This document shows, one piece after another, positions 42,684-51,045 of a stretch of 64,000 bases of DNA (position 1 is its first letter; each line of letters opens with the position of its first letter). The stretch comes from Jiella marina. Its GTDB lineage: Bacteria; Pseudomonadota; Alphaproteobacteria; Rhizobiales; Rhizobiaceae. Below the pieces are notes generated by a model. It was not told the DNA's origin, did not search any database, and worked only from the letters and a program-made list of their open reading frames with translations. Both the position numbers and the translations under genes were made by a program. The stretch is from NCBI RefSeq assembly GCF_024359545.1, contig NZ_JAKQZG010000014.1, positions 86,614 through 150,613 of the forward strand. Direction: 5' to 3'.

Positions 42684-43688
42684 ATGGAGACAAGACGCTT
42701 CCTCGTCGATCCGGCCAGCGAGGGCGCGCGGCTCGACGTTTTCCTGGCCGAGGCGCTCGAGGGCGCCCTTTCCCGCAGCCGGCTCAAGGCGCTGATCGAA
42801 TCGGGCGCGGCTCGGATCGACGGGGCAGCTGCCACCAGCGCGAAGCAGAAGGTCGGATCGGCCCAGACGGTGGAACTGGCGTTGCCGCCTCCCGAAGACG
42901 CGCGACCACAAGCCGAATCAATTCCGCTCGCCGTTGTCTACGAGGACAGCGCGCTGATCGTCGTCGACAAGCCGGCCGGACTCGTGGTGCATCCCGGAGC
43001 CGGCAACCCGACCGGCACCCTCGTCAACGCCCTCATCGCCCATTGCGGTCCCAGCCTGACGGGGATCGGCGGCGAGCGCCGGCCCGGAATCGTCCATCGC
43101 CTCGACAAGGACACGGGCGGTCTCCTCGTGGTCGCCAAGACCGAACGCGCCCATGTGGACCTCTCGGAGCAGTTTGCCGCCCACGGTCGCGACGGACGCC
43201 TTCACCGGGCCTATCTCGCAGTCTGCTGGAATGTGCCCCGCCCTGCCCACGGCACCATCGACGCGGCGCTGGGCCGCTCGACGGCGAATCGCATCAAACG
43301 AGCCGTCGTGCCCGCAGGACGCAGCGACGCGCGACACGCGGTCACGCACTATGAGACGGTCGCCGTCAGCGATGCGACGGAGGCCGCCCTCACCCGATGT
43401 CGCCTCGAGACCGGCCGCACGCATCAGATCCGGGTTCATATGGCGCATATCGGCTATCCCCTGATCGGAGACCCACTGTATGGCACGGGACTGAAGACCA
43501 AGGCTGCGCGTCTGCCCGAGGATAGTCGCCAGGTTGTTACGGCCTTTGACCGCCAGGCCCTGCATGCGGCCGAGCTCGGCTTCGTACATCCCGAAACCGG
43601 AGCGGCCTTGCGCTTCCGGTCGCCACTCCCGCAGGATATGCGGAACCTTTGCAAAGCGCTGATGATTCCCCTCCCGGACGGGCTATGA
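42684..43688 (+). CDS. rluD: RluA/RluD-family 23S rRNA pseudouridine synthase
   Basis: A 334-residue enzyme. An N-terminal S4 RNA-binding domain (RLDVFLAEALEG, SRSRLKALIESG) is followed by the catalytic domain whose Asp is in HRLDKDTGGLLVVAKT. The final RTHQIRVHMAHIGYPLIGD block is also typical. RluD modifies helix 69 of 23S rRNA; the exact target of this copy (RluD versus RluC/A) is inferred. The ATG at 42684 starts the S4 region; an ATG at 42618 is less likely because it lacks a ribosome site. Confidence 0.9.
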   Translation: METRRFLVDPASEGARLDVFLAEALEGALSRSRLKALIESGAARIDGAAATSAKQKVGSAQTVELALPPPEDARPQAESIPLAVVYEDSALIVVDKPAGLVVHPGAGNPTGTLVNALIAHCGPSLTGIGGERRPGIVHRLDKDTGGLLVVAKTERAHVDLSEQFAAHGRDGRLHRAYLAVCWNVPRPAHGTIDAALGRSTANRIKRAVVPAGRSDARHAVTHYETVAVSDATEAALTRCRLETGRTHQIRVHMAHIGYPLIGDPLYGTGLKTKAARLPEDSRQVVTAFDRQALHAAELGFVHPETGAALRFRSPLPQDMRNLCKALMIPLPDGL

Positions 43689-43782
43689 TCGGTTCTGGTC
43701 GGTGGATCAGAGGCAAGCGACAGGGCGCGGCGGACGCAGCATTAAATTGCTGCAATGTTAGCCGGGAACACGTGCAACGGAT

Positions 43783-43862
43783 GCGGGCCGCACCCATATG
43801 AGCCTATGTGCGGGTTGGCGTCTGCGGCCCGCGAGAAGGCCGGCTTTCGTGGCAAAGCGGCC
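43783..43862 (+). promoter_or_regulatory. Structured rpoH leader (two hairpins)
   Basis: A 10-bp perfect inverted repeat (GCGGGCCGCA at 43783-43792, TGCGGCCCGC at 43823-43832) and a second stem (GGCC-G-GCTTT at 43838-43847 with AAAGC-GGCC at 43854-43862) lie directly before the rpoH ribosome site. They may form an RNA structure controlling heat-shock sigma-factor synthesis. The ribosome site GGAGGG at 43875-43880 is not itself inside either stem. Confidence 0.4.
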
Positions 43863-43886
43863 GATATCATGAATGGAGGGCGCAAT

Positions 43887-44789
43887 ATGGCCCAGATCAA
43901 CCTTCCGACGGTGGCGTCGGGCGATGGCGGTCTGACACGCTATTTAGAAGAGATTCGTCGGTTTCCAATGCTGGAGCCGCAGGAAGAATACATGCTCGCA
44001 AAGCGCTATGCGGAGCATGACGACCGGAATGCAGCCCAGAAACTCGTCACCAGCCACCTGCGACTCGTCGCCAAGATCGCGATGGGCTACCGCGGCTACG
44101 GCCTGCCGATCGGCGAAGTCATTTCCGAAGGCAATGTCGGCCTGATGCAGGCCGTCAAGCGCTTCGACCCGGAACGCGGGTTCAGGCTGGCAACCTACGC
44201 CATGTGGTGGATCAAGGCTTCGATCCAGGAGTATATCCTGCGGTCTTGGAGCCTGGTAAAAATGGGCACCACCGCCAATCAGAAACGTCTGTTCTTCAAT
44301 CTGCGCAAGATGAAGAGCCGCATTCAGGCGCTGGACGAAGGCGATCTTCGTCCCGAGCAGGTGAACCAGATCGCCACCAATCTCGGCGTTTCGGAGGACG
44401 AGGTGATCTCGATGAATCGCCGACTTTCCGGCGATGCATCGCTGAACGCTCCGATCCGCGCGACCGAGGGCGAATCGGGCGAATGGCAGGACTGGCTGGT
44501 CGATGACGCCGAATCCCAGGAAGACATTCTGGCGCGGCAGGACGAATACGATCAGCGGCGCGGCATGCTGCGCTCGGCGATGGATGTCCTGAACGACCGC
44601 GAACGGCGGATCTTCGAGGCGCGCCGTCTGGCTGAAGAGCCGCTGACGCTCGAGGCCCTTTCCGGCGAATTCGACATCTCGCGCGAACGCGTGCGGCAGA
44701 TCGAGGTACGGGCGTTCGAAAAGGTCCAGAAGGCCGTCCGCGACAAGGCCGCGGCGGCCCAGGACGCGCTGACACCCGTCAGCCCGTAA
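43887..44789 (+). CDS. rpoH: Heat-shock sigma factor RpoH (sigma-32)
   Basis: A 300-residue sigma-70 family factor. Region 2 has GNVGLMQAVKRFDPERGFRL and region 2.4 LATYAMWWIKASIQEYILRS. The RpoH-specific box NQKRLFFNLRKMK follows, and region 4 contains LTLEALSGEFDISRERVRQI. It directs transcription of chaperone and protease genes under heat stress; alphaproteobacteria may carry two or more copies. The ATG at 43887 has GGAGGG 6 bases upstream; an in-frame ATG at 43869 is an alternative. It ends in a strong terminator. Confidence 0.96.
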   Translation: MAQINLPTVASGDGGLTRYLEEIRRFPMLEPQEEYMLAKRYAEHDDRNAAQKLVTSHLRLVAKIAMGYRGYGLPIGEVISEGNVGLMQAVKRFDPERGFRLATYAMWWIKASIQEYILRSWSLVKMGTTANQKRLFFNLRKMKSRIQALDEGDLRPEQVNQIATNLGVSEDEVISMNRRLSGDASLNAPIRATEGESGEWQDWLVDDAESQEDILARQDEYDQRRGMLRSAMDVLNDRERRIFEARRLAEEPLTLEALSGEFDISRERVRQIEVRAFEKVQKAVRDKAAAAQDALTPVSP

Positions 44790-44813
44790 GCTCGCGCCAT
44801 GTGACAAGAGAAG

Positions 44814-44847
44814 AAAGGCCGGATGCAGGACATGCTCCGGCCTTTTT
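44814..44847 (+). terminator. Intrinsic terminator after rpoH
   Basis: AAAGGCCGGA (44814-44823) pairs with TCCGGCCTTT (44836-44845), loop 12 bases, with T5 at the 3' side. It lies 24 bases after the rpoH stop. Because A-residues flank the 5' arm, it may also weakly terminate the opposing DUF2125 transcript. Confidence 0.85.
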
Positions 44848-44882
44848 GCTGTCCGGGCTCTTGCCCCCACCCGTTCCGGGAG

Positions 44883-45902
44883 TCAGCGCAACTCCGGAAT
44901 GCGGCCGATCGGAAAGATCCCGGCCGAGAGGATCCCGTCTTTCGCGCGCATCTCGATCACAGTCCGACCGTTGATCTGGCGTCCGGCCATGGGGACCGCG
45001 GAGGCGATCGCGCCCGCGATGTTGGCAAGGTCCGGTGCGACCGTGCCAACGAGCTTGGCGATCTCGTCGGGGTCGGCGACGGCCAGTTCGAACGCCCCGT
45101 TGAGCCGTCCCTCATCATTGAAGGCGAACTCTCCGCTGAGTTCGGCATTGGCCGAGCCCATCTCGATCAACAGGGAGCGAAGCGCGATATCCTTGCCGGC
45201 GAGGAGCACCCGTGCCGACTGACCGCGCGCGCCGCCCGCGAGCCAGTCCGCAGCGTCGCCGATCGTCGCGTCCACCGTCGCGTCAAGCGGCGGCAGGTCC
45301 GGGGCGTTCGGCATGACAAGCTTGCCGCTGTCGACCACACCGAAAACGTCGAGATTGCCGTCGCGCCGCCGCGCATGCGTCTCGGTGTGAGTCGCCTCGG
45401 CGAGTGGCTGTCGACCGTTCGCCGGCTCTACCAGGGCAACGACCGGCCCGTCGGAGACGAGCGAGAAGCGATCCAGCCCCTCGGTCCAGAAAGACGCGCT
45501 TGCCTGGGCGAGCGACCAGCGGATATCGAGTGGCGGAACGGTGGCGGCATCCAGCAGCAAGGGCCCATCGAGTTCGGCGACGACGCGGTTGGGTCGATAG
45601 ATCTGGGCCGCCGTGCGGAGCGCGCCCGCCGAGGCCCGGAGACCGTTGTCTGGCCCGTCCAAGGTCACCGCGTCGCAGCGGATCCCGATTCGGAACGGAT
45701 AGCCGAACACCTCGCGATTGGGGCAGCCGACCTCCGTGCCGCGCGCTCGCGCCTGTTCGATCGCCTGATCGACCGCCGCGTCGAGCCGTCCCGCGAGATA
45801 GTACCATGCGCCGGAAAGACCGGCCGCCAGCACGATGACGATGACGACGATGCCGAGGAACGCACGGCGCCCCCTTCTCGGACTGTCGCTTGACGGATTC
45901 AT
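44883..45902 (-). CDS. DUF2125 domain protein, membrane-anchored
   Basis: A 339-residue protein of the DUF2125 family found in alphaproteobacteria. Basic residues (RRGRR) precede one N-terminal membrane helix (FLGIVVIVIVLAAGLSGAWYY), so the large C-terminal domain is probably periplasmic. That domain has the family pattern GYPFRIGIRCDAVTLDGP (conserved Cys) and repeated beta-strand units resembling AsmA-like folds. Function unknown. AGAGGAT lies 6-8 bases before the ATG. Divergent from the ggct gene by 62 bases. Confidence 0.85.
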   Translation of the reverse strand: MNPSSDSPRRGRRAFLGIVVIVIVLAAGLSGAWYYLAGRLDAAVDQAIEQARARGTEVGCPNREVFGYPFRIGIRCDAVTLDGPDNGLRASAGALRTAAQIYRPNRVVAELDGPLLLDAATVPPLDIRWSLAQASASFWTEGLDRFSLVSDGPVVALVEPANGRQPLAEATHTETHARRRDGNLDVFGVVDSGKLVMPNAPDLPPLDATVDATIGDAADWLAGGARGQSARVLLAGKDIALRSLLIEMGSANAELSGEFAFNDEGRLNGAFELAVADPDEIAKLVGTVAPDLANIAGAIASAVPMAGRQINGRTVIEMRAKDGILSAGIFPIGRIPELR

Positions 45903-45964
45903 CCTCGTATCCTCTTACACAAATCAAACCCGCCGGTGGCAATGGACGAGACGTATCGGGCGCA

Positions 45965-46477
45965 ATGGAAGAATTCTGGGTATTCGGTTACGGGTCACTG
46001 ATCTGGCGACCAGGCTTTGACTATGTGGAAAGCGCAAAGGCAAGGCTCGCAGGCTATCATCGTTCGCTTTGCGTCCACTCCTTCGTCCACCGCGGCACGC
46101 CGGAGCGGCCCGGCCTCGTCTTCGGCCTCGACCGCGGCGGCTCGTGCGTCGGAATGGCCTTTCGGGTCGAGGATTCGAAAAAGGACGCCACCATCGCCTA
46201 TCTCCGCGAGCGAGAACTCGTCACCCATGTCTATCGGGAACTGGTTCTGCAGATCCGTACGGTGGACGGCCGGCGCGTGCGGGCGCTCACCTATGTGGTC
46301 GATCGCGGCCACACCCAGTATGCGGGCAAGATGGACACCGCCTCGGCAGCTGCCATCGTAAAGCGCAGCCATGGCCGCTCGGGTGCCAATGTAGACTATG
46401 TCAGGAACGCATTCGAGCATATCGATGCGATGGGCTTGAAGGACCATTGGCTCCAGGAGGTCGTATCCCGGCTGTGA
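45965..46477 (+). CDS. Gamma-glutamylcyclotransferase, ChaC-like
   Basis: A 170-residue protein of the GGCT/ChaC fold that would cleave gamma-glutamyl groups (ChaC acts on glutathione, giving 5-oxoproline and Cys-Gly). The substrate-loop motif VFGYGSLIWRPGF is near residue 6, and the catalytic Glu is likely in the LRERELVTHVY segment. The ATG at 45965 is the family start. It is convergent with plsC (40 bases). Confidence 0.88.
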   Translation: MEEFWVFGYGSLIWRPGFDYVESAKARLAGYHRSLCVHSFVHRGTPERPGLVFGLDRGGSCVGMAFRVEDSKKDATIAYLRERELVTHVYRELVLQIRTVDGRRVRALTYVVDRGHTQYAGKMDTASAAAIVKRSHGRSGANVDYVRNAFEHIDAMGLKDHWLQEVVSRL

Positions 46478-46517
46478 CAGCTGACGATGCGCGGCGAGAA
46501 CACCGGCCAGCCTTTGC

Positions 46518-47309
46518 TCAAGACTGCACCGGGTCACCGATACCGTTCAACCGGCCGGAGTTTTCCGCCGGCTTCGAGCCGGGATCGTGCGGACCATGGC
46601 GTCCGGACGACAGTTCCCTCGAACGCGACTCGATCGCCGACCGCAGCGCGTCCAGAAACTCCTGGCGGCCGAGCCCTGACGGCAGCACGGGCAGGAATTC
46701 GGCCCGGATCGTCCCCTTCTTCTTGATGAAGCTGTTGCGCGGCCAACAGAGGCCGGAATTGAGAGCGACGGGGACCACCGGCAGTCCCAGCGCCTCGTAG
46801 AGCCGAAAGACGCCCTGGCGATATTCGACCTCGGCACCGGGGGCCGTCCGTGTGCCTTCGGGAAAAATGACGATTTGCCGCCCCTGCCGGACTGCGACCT
46901 CGGCGGCAGAAACCATGGCGTTGATGGCGCCGCCTCGCTTGGCCCGATCGACCGGGATCATGTTCATCCGCCGGGCGAAGGCACCGAACAGCGGGATCGC
47001 CATCAGTTCCTTCTTCAGAATGAAAGTCGGCCGCTCGATTTCGGGCAGAAGCGCGAAGATTTCCCAGAAGGACTGATGCTTGGAGGCGATGATCGCCCCG
47101 CCTGACGGGATATGCTCCTGTCCGGTCAGGACGGAGCGCGTGCCGACAATCTTGGCCAGAAGCCACAAGCTCGACTTCGCCCAATTCTTGACGATCCGCC
47201 AGGCCGTCTCTTCCCGCACGAAGAAGAAGACCGGCGAAAAGAAGATCAGTTGCAGGATCAGATTGGCGTAGAAGGCGACATTGAAGGCAAGCGAGCGCAA
47301 GAACGTCAT
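46518..47309 (-). CDS. plsC: 1-acyl-sn-glycerol-3-phosphate acyltransferase (PlsC type)
   Basis: A 263-residue membrane acyltransferase that converts lysophosphatidic acid to phosphatidic acid. The catalytic motif is ASKHQSFWEIF (HX4D replaced by HX4E, as in many alphaproteobacterial members), with a second motif IFPEGTRT, and two N-terminal hydrophobic segments. GGAG precedes the ATG at 47309 by about 10 bases. Downstream of the YdcF-like gene in the ftsE-ftsX cluster. Confidence 0.9.
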   Translation of the reverse strand: MTFLRSLAFNVAFYANLILQLIFFSPVFFFVREETAWRIVKNWAKSSLWLLAKIVGTRSVLTGQEHIPSGGAIIASKHQSFWEIFALLPEIERPTFILKKELMAIPLFGAFARRMNMIPVDRAKRGGAINAMVSAAEVAVRQGRQIVIFPEGTRTAPGAEVEYRQGVFRLYEALGLPVVPVALNSGLCWPRNSFIKKKGTIRAEFLPVLPSGLGRQEFLDALRSAIESRSRELSSGRHGPHDPGSKPAENSGRLNGIGDPVQS

Positions 47310-47471
47310 GGGCCGTCGGGCTCCGGGGCAGATGTGATGCAGCCGTTCCTCACGCGGCGATGCCGTGGAAGATGGGCCGGCGACCACTGAAGATCAGCGG
47401 CTCGCATAGCACGCCTCCTCTCCGTGATCGACATGAGATCGGCCTCCATCGCGAGCAGGCGTCGCGCGGCA

Positions 47472-48194
47472 TCATTCCGCCTGGTCGAGGCTCGCGAGCT
47501 GGGGCGGCGCCGGCATGGGAGGATTGGACAACCCGACGGCGCCGCGCAGCCGCGTGGCGATCAGCTTGGCATATTCGGTCAGCATGATCTTGAGCCCCGA
47601 CAGGCTCGGCATCGCATCGCGCTGCCACAAATCATCGCGCCTCACGGCGTAGGGCGTGACGGAGCGAATCGTGTCGACGCGGTCGAATTCGATCAGCGAA
47701 CGCGGCATGTGATAGTCGCTCGTCACCAGAATGAGATCGCGAAAGCCCAGACTCGAGGCCCACCGGCCAGTCATCTCGGCGTTACCGATCGTATCGGCGG
47801 CGACATAGTCGATGTCGACGCAGCAGTCGAACCAGGCCTTGTCGGTGTCTGTCAGGCGCGCCAGGGTGGTCGCCGTGGTGCCCGGATGGACGCCGCTGAT
47901 CAGCAGTCTGCGACCACGCCCATCCTTCAGGAGATCGATCGCATAGTCGATGCGCATGGCACCGCCGGTCAGGACAACGATGCCGTCGGCCGCCGCGGCA
48001 CCCGCCGGCTTCGACAGGCGCTCCACCTCCTCAGCGAAACGCAGGAAACCGCCCGCGAAATAGCCGGCCATCGCCGCAAGGATCAGCGCGCCGGCCAGCG
48101 ACCGTTTGCGGCCCGACCAGGGTGCCGACCGCCGCTTCACCCTCTGGGGGGAAGGCTCGGCCATGGCTTCTAGTGGATCGAAAGCAATCGTCAT
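47472..48194 (-). CDS. YdcF/DUF218 family protein
   Basis: A 240-residue membrane-anchored protein of the YdcF/ElyC-like (DUF218) family. A basic segment precedes one helix (LAGALILAAMAGYFAGGFL), then the periplasmic domain with IVVLTGG, ISGVHPG and LVTSDYHMPRSLIEF. The E. coli relative ElyC affects envelope integrity and peptidoglycan synthesis; the role here is unproven. GAAGAG precedes the ATG at 48194; an ATG at 48161 has no ribosome site. A perfect CtrA-type box lies 190 bases upstream. Confidence 0.88.
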   Translation of the reverse strand: MTIAFDPLEAMAEPSPQRVKRRSAPWSGRKRSLAGALILAAMAGYFAGGFLRFAEEVERLSKPAGAAAADGIVVLTGGAMRIDYAIDLLKDGRGRRLLISGVHPGTTATTLARLTDTDKAWFDCCVDIDYVAADTIGNAEMTGRWASSLGFRDLILVTSDYHMPRSLIEFDRVDTIRSVTPYAVRRDDLWQRDAMPSLSGLKIMLTEYAKLIATRLRGAVGLSNPPMPAPPQLASLDQAE

Positions 48195-48385
48195 TGCGGC
48201 CACTCTTCACGGTCGCAACACCGGTAAAGGCATCGGGATGCTGCGGAGAAAGGCTGTTTCAGGCCGACTGCTACGCAACCTGCCATCACTGCTCCCTTCT
48301 TTTCGCGATATCGATCCGACCATGGCGCGCGAATGCGGCAGCGCATTGACGATCGATGACAAAACATAAAGTTCGACCAATCCGG

Positions 48386-48400
48386 TTAACTAAGGCTTAA
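48386..48400. promoter_or_regulatory. CtrA-type box (TTAA-N7-TTAA) at the ftsX/ydcF-like boundary
   Basis: TTAA at 48386-48389 and at 48397-48400 with seven bases between. The ftsX stop codon lies within it (48397-48399). It sits upstream of the YdcF-like gene (minus strand, start 48194) in a 202-base gap large enough for a promoter. Binding is inferred from sequence only. Confidence 0.5.
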
Positions 48401-49386
48401 CCTTCGACCGGCGAGATCATGTCGATTTCGGCCAGATGGCGTGTGACCGTCCAGCGCGAGGTCAGGGCCGTCAGCGTCGCCACCGTGACGATCAATCCGA
48501 CCACGCCGGCATATCCGAACCAGCCGATCGAGAACGATCCGAACAGCGCACTGATCTGATCGGCTTCGGGCGTCGCCCGGTTGGAATCGGTCCAGGATCC
48601 GATCAATGCAAAGACCATCATCGCCAGAACACCACCGGTGGCCGCACCGATGAGACCAAGCCGCAGGAAGTGGCGCTGGAATTCCGAAGCGATGAACCCG
48701 GCCCGCGCGCCGACGAAATGCAGGACCTCGACGATCTGGCGGTTGCCGGACATGGCGCCGCGCGTGGCGAAAACCACGGTGAGGATCGTCGCGATCAGGA
48801 CGAGGGCCAGCACGAAGCTCCCCGCCAGCACCATCGAACGCGCCATGGCGACGAGCCGCGACACCCAGGCCCTGTGATCGTCGAGTTCGGACTGCGGGAC
48901 CTGCCGCCGCAGTTCCTCGCCGAGCGCCGCGAAATCCGGCGGATCGTCCGAGTCGATGCCGATGATCACCAGCCGAGGAACCGGCAGTTCGTCGAGATCG
49001 ACACCTTCGCCGAGCCAGGGTTCGAGCAGACGACCGGTGGAGGCCTCGTCCATGATGGAGGCCCCGACGACACCCGGTGTCTCGATCGCGATCTGCCGCA
49101 CCGTCTCCAGCGCGACCAGCATGTCGAGACCTTCGGCCGGCTTCACCTGAACGGTGATTTCCTCCGAAATGTCGTTCTGCCAGCGGCCGGCGGTCTCCGA
49201 GACGAGACTGACGCCGCCGACGGTCAGGCTCGCCAGGAAGGTCATGATCGCGATGACCGTGGTCAGCGCCCTGCCCGCCACGTTTCCGGGTGGGACGATC
49301 GGCGTGGCGCGCGGCTGCCGCAGGCTGTTTGCCCAGCCGAGAACGCGCTCCCTGATATCGACGAGATGGGCTGCGAGATCAGTCAT
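48397..49386 (-). CDS. ftsX: Cell division protein FtsX
   Basis: A 329-residue membrane subunit of the FtsEX complex, which couples the Z-ring to periplasmic peptidoglycan hydrolases. It has four membrane helices: one near residues ~40-60 (ALTTVIAIMTFLASLTVGGVS) and three in the C-terminal half (SMVLAGSFVLALVLIATILT and following), with a large periplasmic loop (~65-170). Its start overlaps the ftsE end by 8 bases. Its stop falls in a CtrA-type box. Confidence 0.93.
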   Translation of the reverse strand: MTDLAAHLVDIRERVLGWANSLRQPRATPIVPPGNVAGRALTTVIAIMTFLASLTVGGVSLVSETAGRWQNDISEEITVQVKPAEGLDMLVALETVRQIAIETPGVVGASIMDEASTGRLLEPWLGEGVDLDELPVPRLVIIGIDSDDPPDFAALGEELRRQVPQSELDDHRAWVSRLVAMARSMVLAGSFVLALVLIATILTVVFATRGAMSGNRQIVEVLHFVGARAGFIASEFQRHFLRLGLIGAATGGVLAMMVFALIGSWTDSNRATPEADQISALFGSFSIGWFGYAGVVGLIVTVATLTALTSRWTVTRHLAEIDMISPVEG

Positions 49387-50038
49387 AGATGGTGAGCCGA
49401 CCGTCGGAGAGAACCAGCCGTCGCGCCTCGACCTGGTCCATCAGACCCAGATCGTGGGTGGCGATGACGACGGCGGTCCCGGAGCGATTGAGTTCCAGGA
49501 ACAGTCTCAGCAGCCGGCGGGCGAGCGGCGCGTCGACATTGCCGGTCGGCTCGTCCGCAAGCAGGATGTCCGGCTGATCGATCAGCGCGCGGGCGATCGC
49601 GGCGCGCTGCTTCTCGCCGCCGGAGAGAACGACGGGGAGTGCATTGATACGCTCGCCGAGACCGACCCATTTGATCAGATCGACCACGTCCTGGCGATAG
49701 GTCGCCTCTTCCTTGCCGCGCACCCGCAGCGGCAGGGCGACATTCTCATAGGTCGTCATGTGATCGAGCAGACGGAAATCCTGGAACACCACGCCGATTC
49801 GGCGCCGGATCGACGGCAGGTCCCGGCGCGTCAGAGTCGCGACGTCGCGTCCGAGCACGGTGATCAGGCCGCGCGTCGGCTTGAGCGCCAGAAACAGCAT
49901 CCTGAGCAGGCTGGTCTTGCCCGCGCCGGACGGGCCCGTCAGGAACTGGAAGGACTGGCGGCGGATCTCGAAGGTGAGATCGCGCAGCACCTCCGGCCCC
50001 ATGTCATAGCGCAGCCCGACATTTTCGAACCGTATCAA
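49379..50038 (-). CDS. ftsE: Cell division ATP-binding protein FtsE (TTG start)
   Basis: A 219-residue ABC ATPase. Walker A is TGPSGAGKTSLLR, the signature LSGGEKQRAAIARAL, Walker [14 protein letters not shown] and the H-loop VIATHDLGLMD. The conserved family start is M-I-R-F-E-N-V-G-L-R-Y; here that Met codon is TTG at 50038, preceded by GGGGAT. The frame continues upstream to other ATG codons but those give a non-family extension. It overlaps ftsX, so it is co-translated. Confidence 0.92.
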   Translation of the reverse strand: MIRFENVGLRYDMGPEVLRDLTFEIRRQSFQFLTGPSGAGKTSLLRMLFLALKPTRGLITVLGRDVATLTRRDLPSIRRRIGVVFQDFRLLDHMTTYENVALPLRVRGKEEATYRQDVVDLIKWVGLGERINALPVVLSGGEKQRAAIARALIDQPDILLADEPTGNVDAPLARRLLRLFLELNRSGTAVVIATHDLGLMDQVEARRLVLSDGRLTIYD

Positions 50039-50238
50039 GCCGGATCCCCGTTCTCGTTCAACAAGCGGGCCGATCTCCGCTCGGCCCATCGAAACGACGC
50101 GGCAATGCCGGAAGACCTTGGCCATTTCGCGCCGATGCATGCCGTCGCGCCGGAACGCGCCGCCCGGGCGGCGACGGCGTTCACCACTTGTTAAGCATGT
50201 TTCCTTACCGCTTGCTGGATCGATCAGCGGAGGATCGC

Positions 50239-51045
50239 ATGGACGCATTCGGCAAGAGCAGCGGCGCACACTCGCCCCTCCAGCATGAGCCGCGACGACA
50301 GATCGCGCTAGGCCCCTGCCTCGAAGGCCACGCCGAAGTGACCTCCCGCACGCGGCGAACCAAGTCGCCGAGCGAGATGGCGGCCGCCCGAAACACCTTC
50401 GGCGCACGCAGTGCCAATCCGGAAGGCGAGCCCGCGCAGCATTTCGGCCGCCGCAAGCCGACCGGACCGGCCGCAGGCCACGGCGCACGGCCGGATCTCG
50501 TGTGGTCGCAGGTCGCCGGACTTTCGCGCGGGAGGGAGACCACCTCGCAGCCGGTACAACATGGCGCCGGGAGCGCCTCCGCCCGACCGCACCCCGTGTC
50601 GCATCGCGCGAGCCGACAGCGCCTGACTCCCGCGCGATTCGGCGTCCTCGCCGCGGGCTTCGCCTTCGGCCTGGCCCTTCTGCCGACCTTTCTGCTGAGC
50701 TTCCCCGAAGCGCCGGTGGCGGCGACGGTCTTCGATTCGTCCGCCACCTCCTCCGTCCGGCTGCTGGAGGTCTCCGCCTCGATCAGCGAGCGCGGCGAAG
50801 GCAAGGTGCTGACGATCACCGGCACCGTGGAGAACCGCGGCAAGGCTGTTGCGGTCATTCCGACCATCAGGGTAGATTTCGAGAATCCAGACGGTCACGT
50901 GAACAGTCGCACGCTGCGCACCGCCGTCGCCACGCTCGATCCGAACCAGCGGGTCGAAATCGTTTCAATGATCGCCGTGCCGGCCCGGTCCGATGGAGAA
51001 GTCAGAGTGGGATTCCTGGAGACCGCCCGCGAAGGAACGCCGTGA
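50239..51045 (+). CDS. Membrane-anchored hypothetical protein with DUF3426-like C-terminal domain
   Basis: A 268-residue protein. The first ~135 residues are polar, Arg/Pro/Gly-rich and apparently disordered. One membrane helix follows (FGVLAAGFAFGLALLPTFLL), then a periplasmic domain (SVRLLEVSASISER ... ITGTVENRGKAVAVIPTIRV) that resembles the FxLYD/DUF3426-type domain found in MJ0042 zinc-finger proteins beside ftsE in rhizobia. The N-terminal CxxC zinc finger of that group is missing. GGAGGATCGC precedes the ATG. It overlaps hpt by four bases. Confidence 0.75.
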   Translation: MDAFGKSSGAHSPLQHEPRRQIALGPCLEGHAEVTSRTRRTKSPSEMAAARNTFGARSANPEGEPAQHFGRRKPTGPAAGHGARPDLVWSQVAGLSRGRETTSQPVQHGAGSASARPHPVSHRASRQRLTPARFGVLAAGFAFGLALLPTFLLSFPEAPVAATVFDSSATSSVRLLEVSASISERGEGKVLTITGTVENRGKAVAVIPTIRVDFENPDGHVNSRTLRTAVATLDPNQRVEIVSMIAVPARSDGEVRVGFLETAREGTP

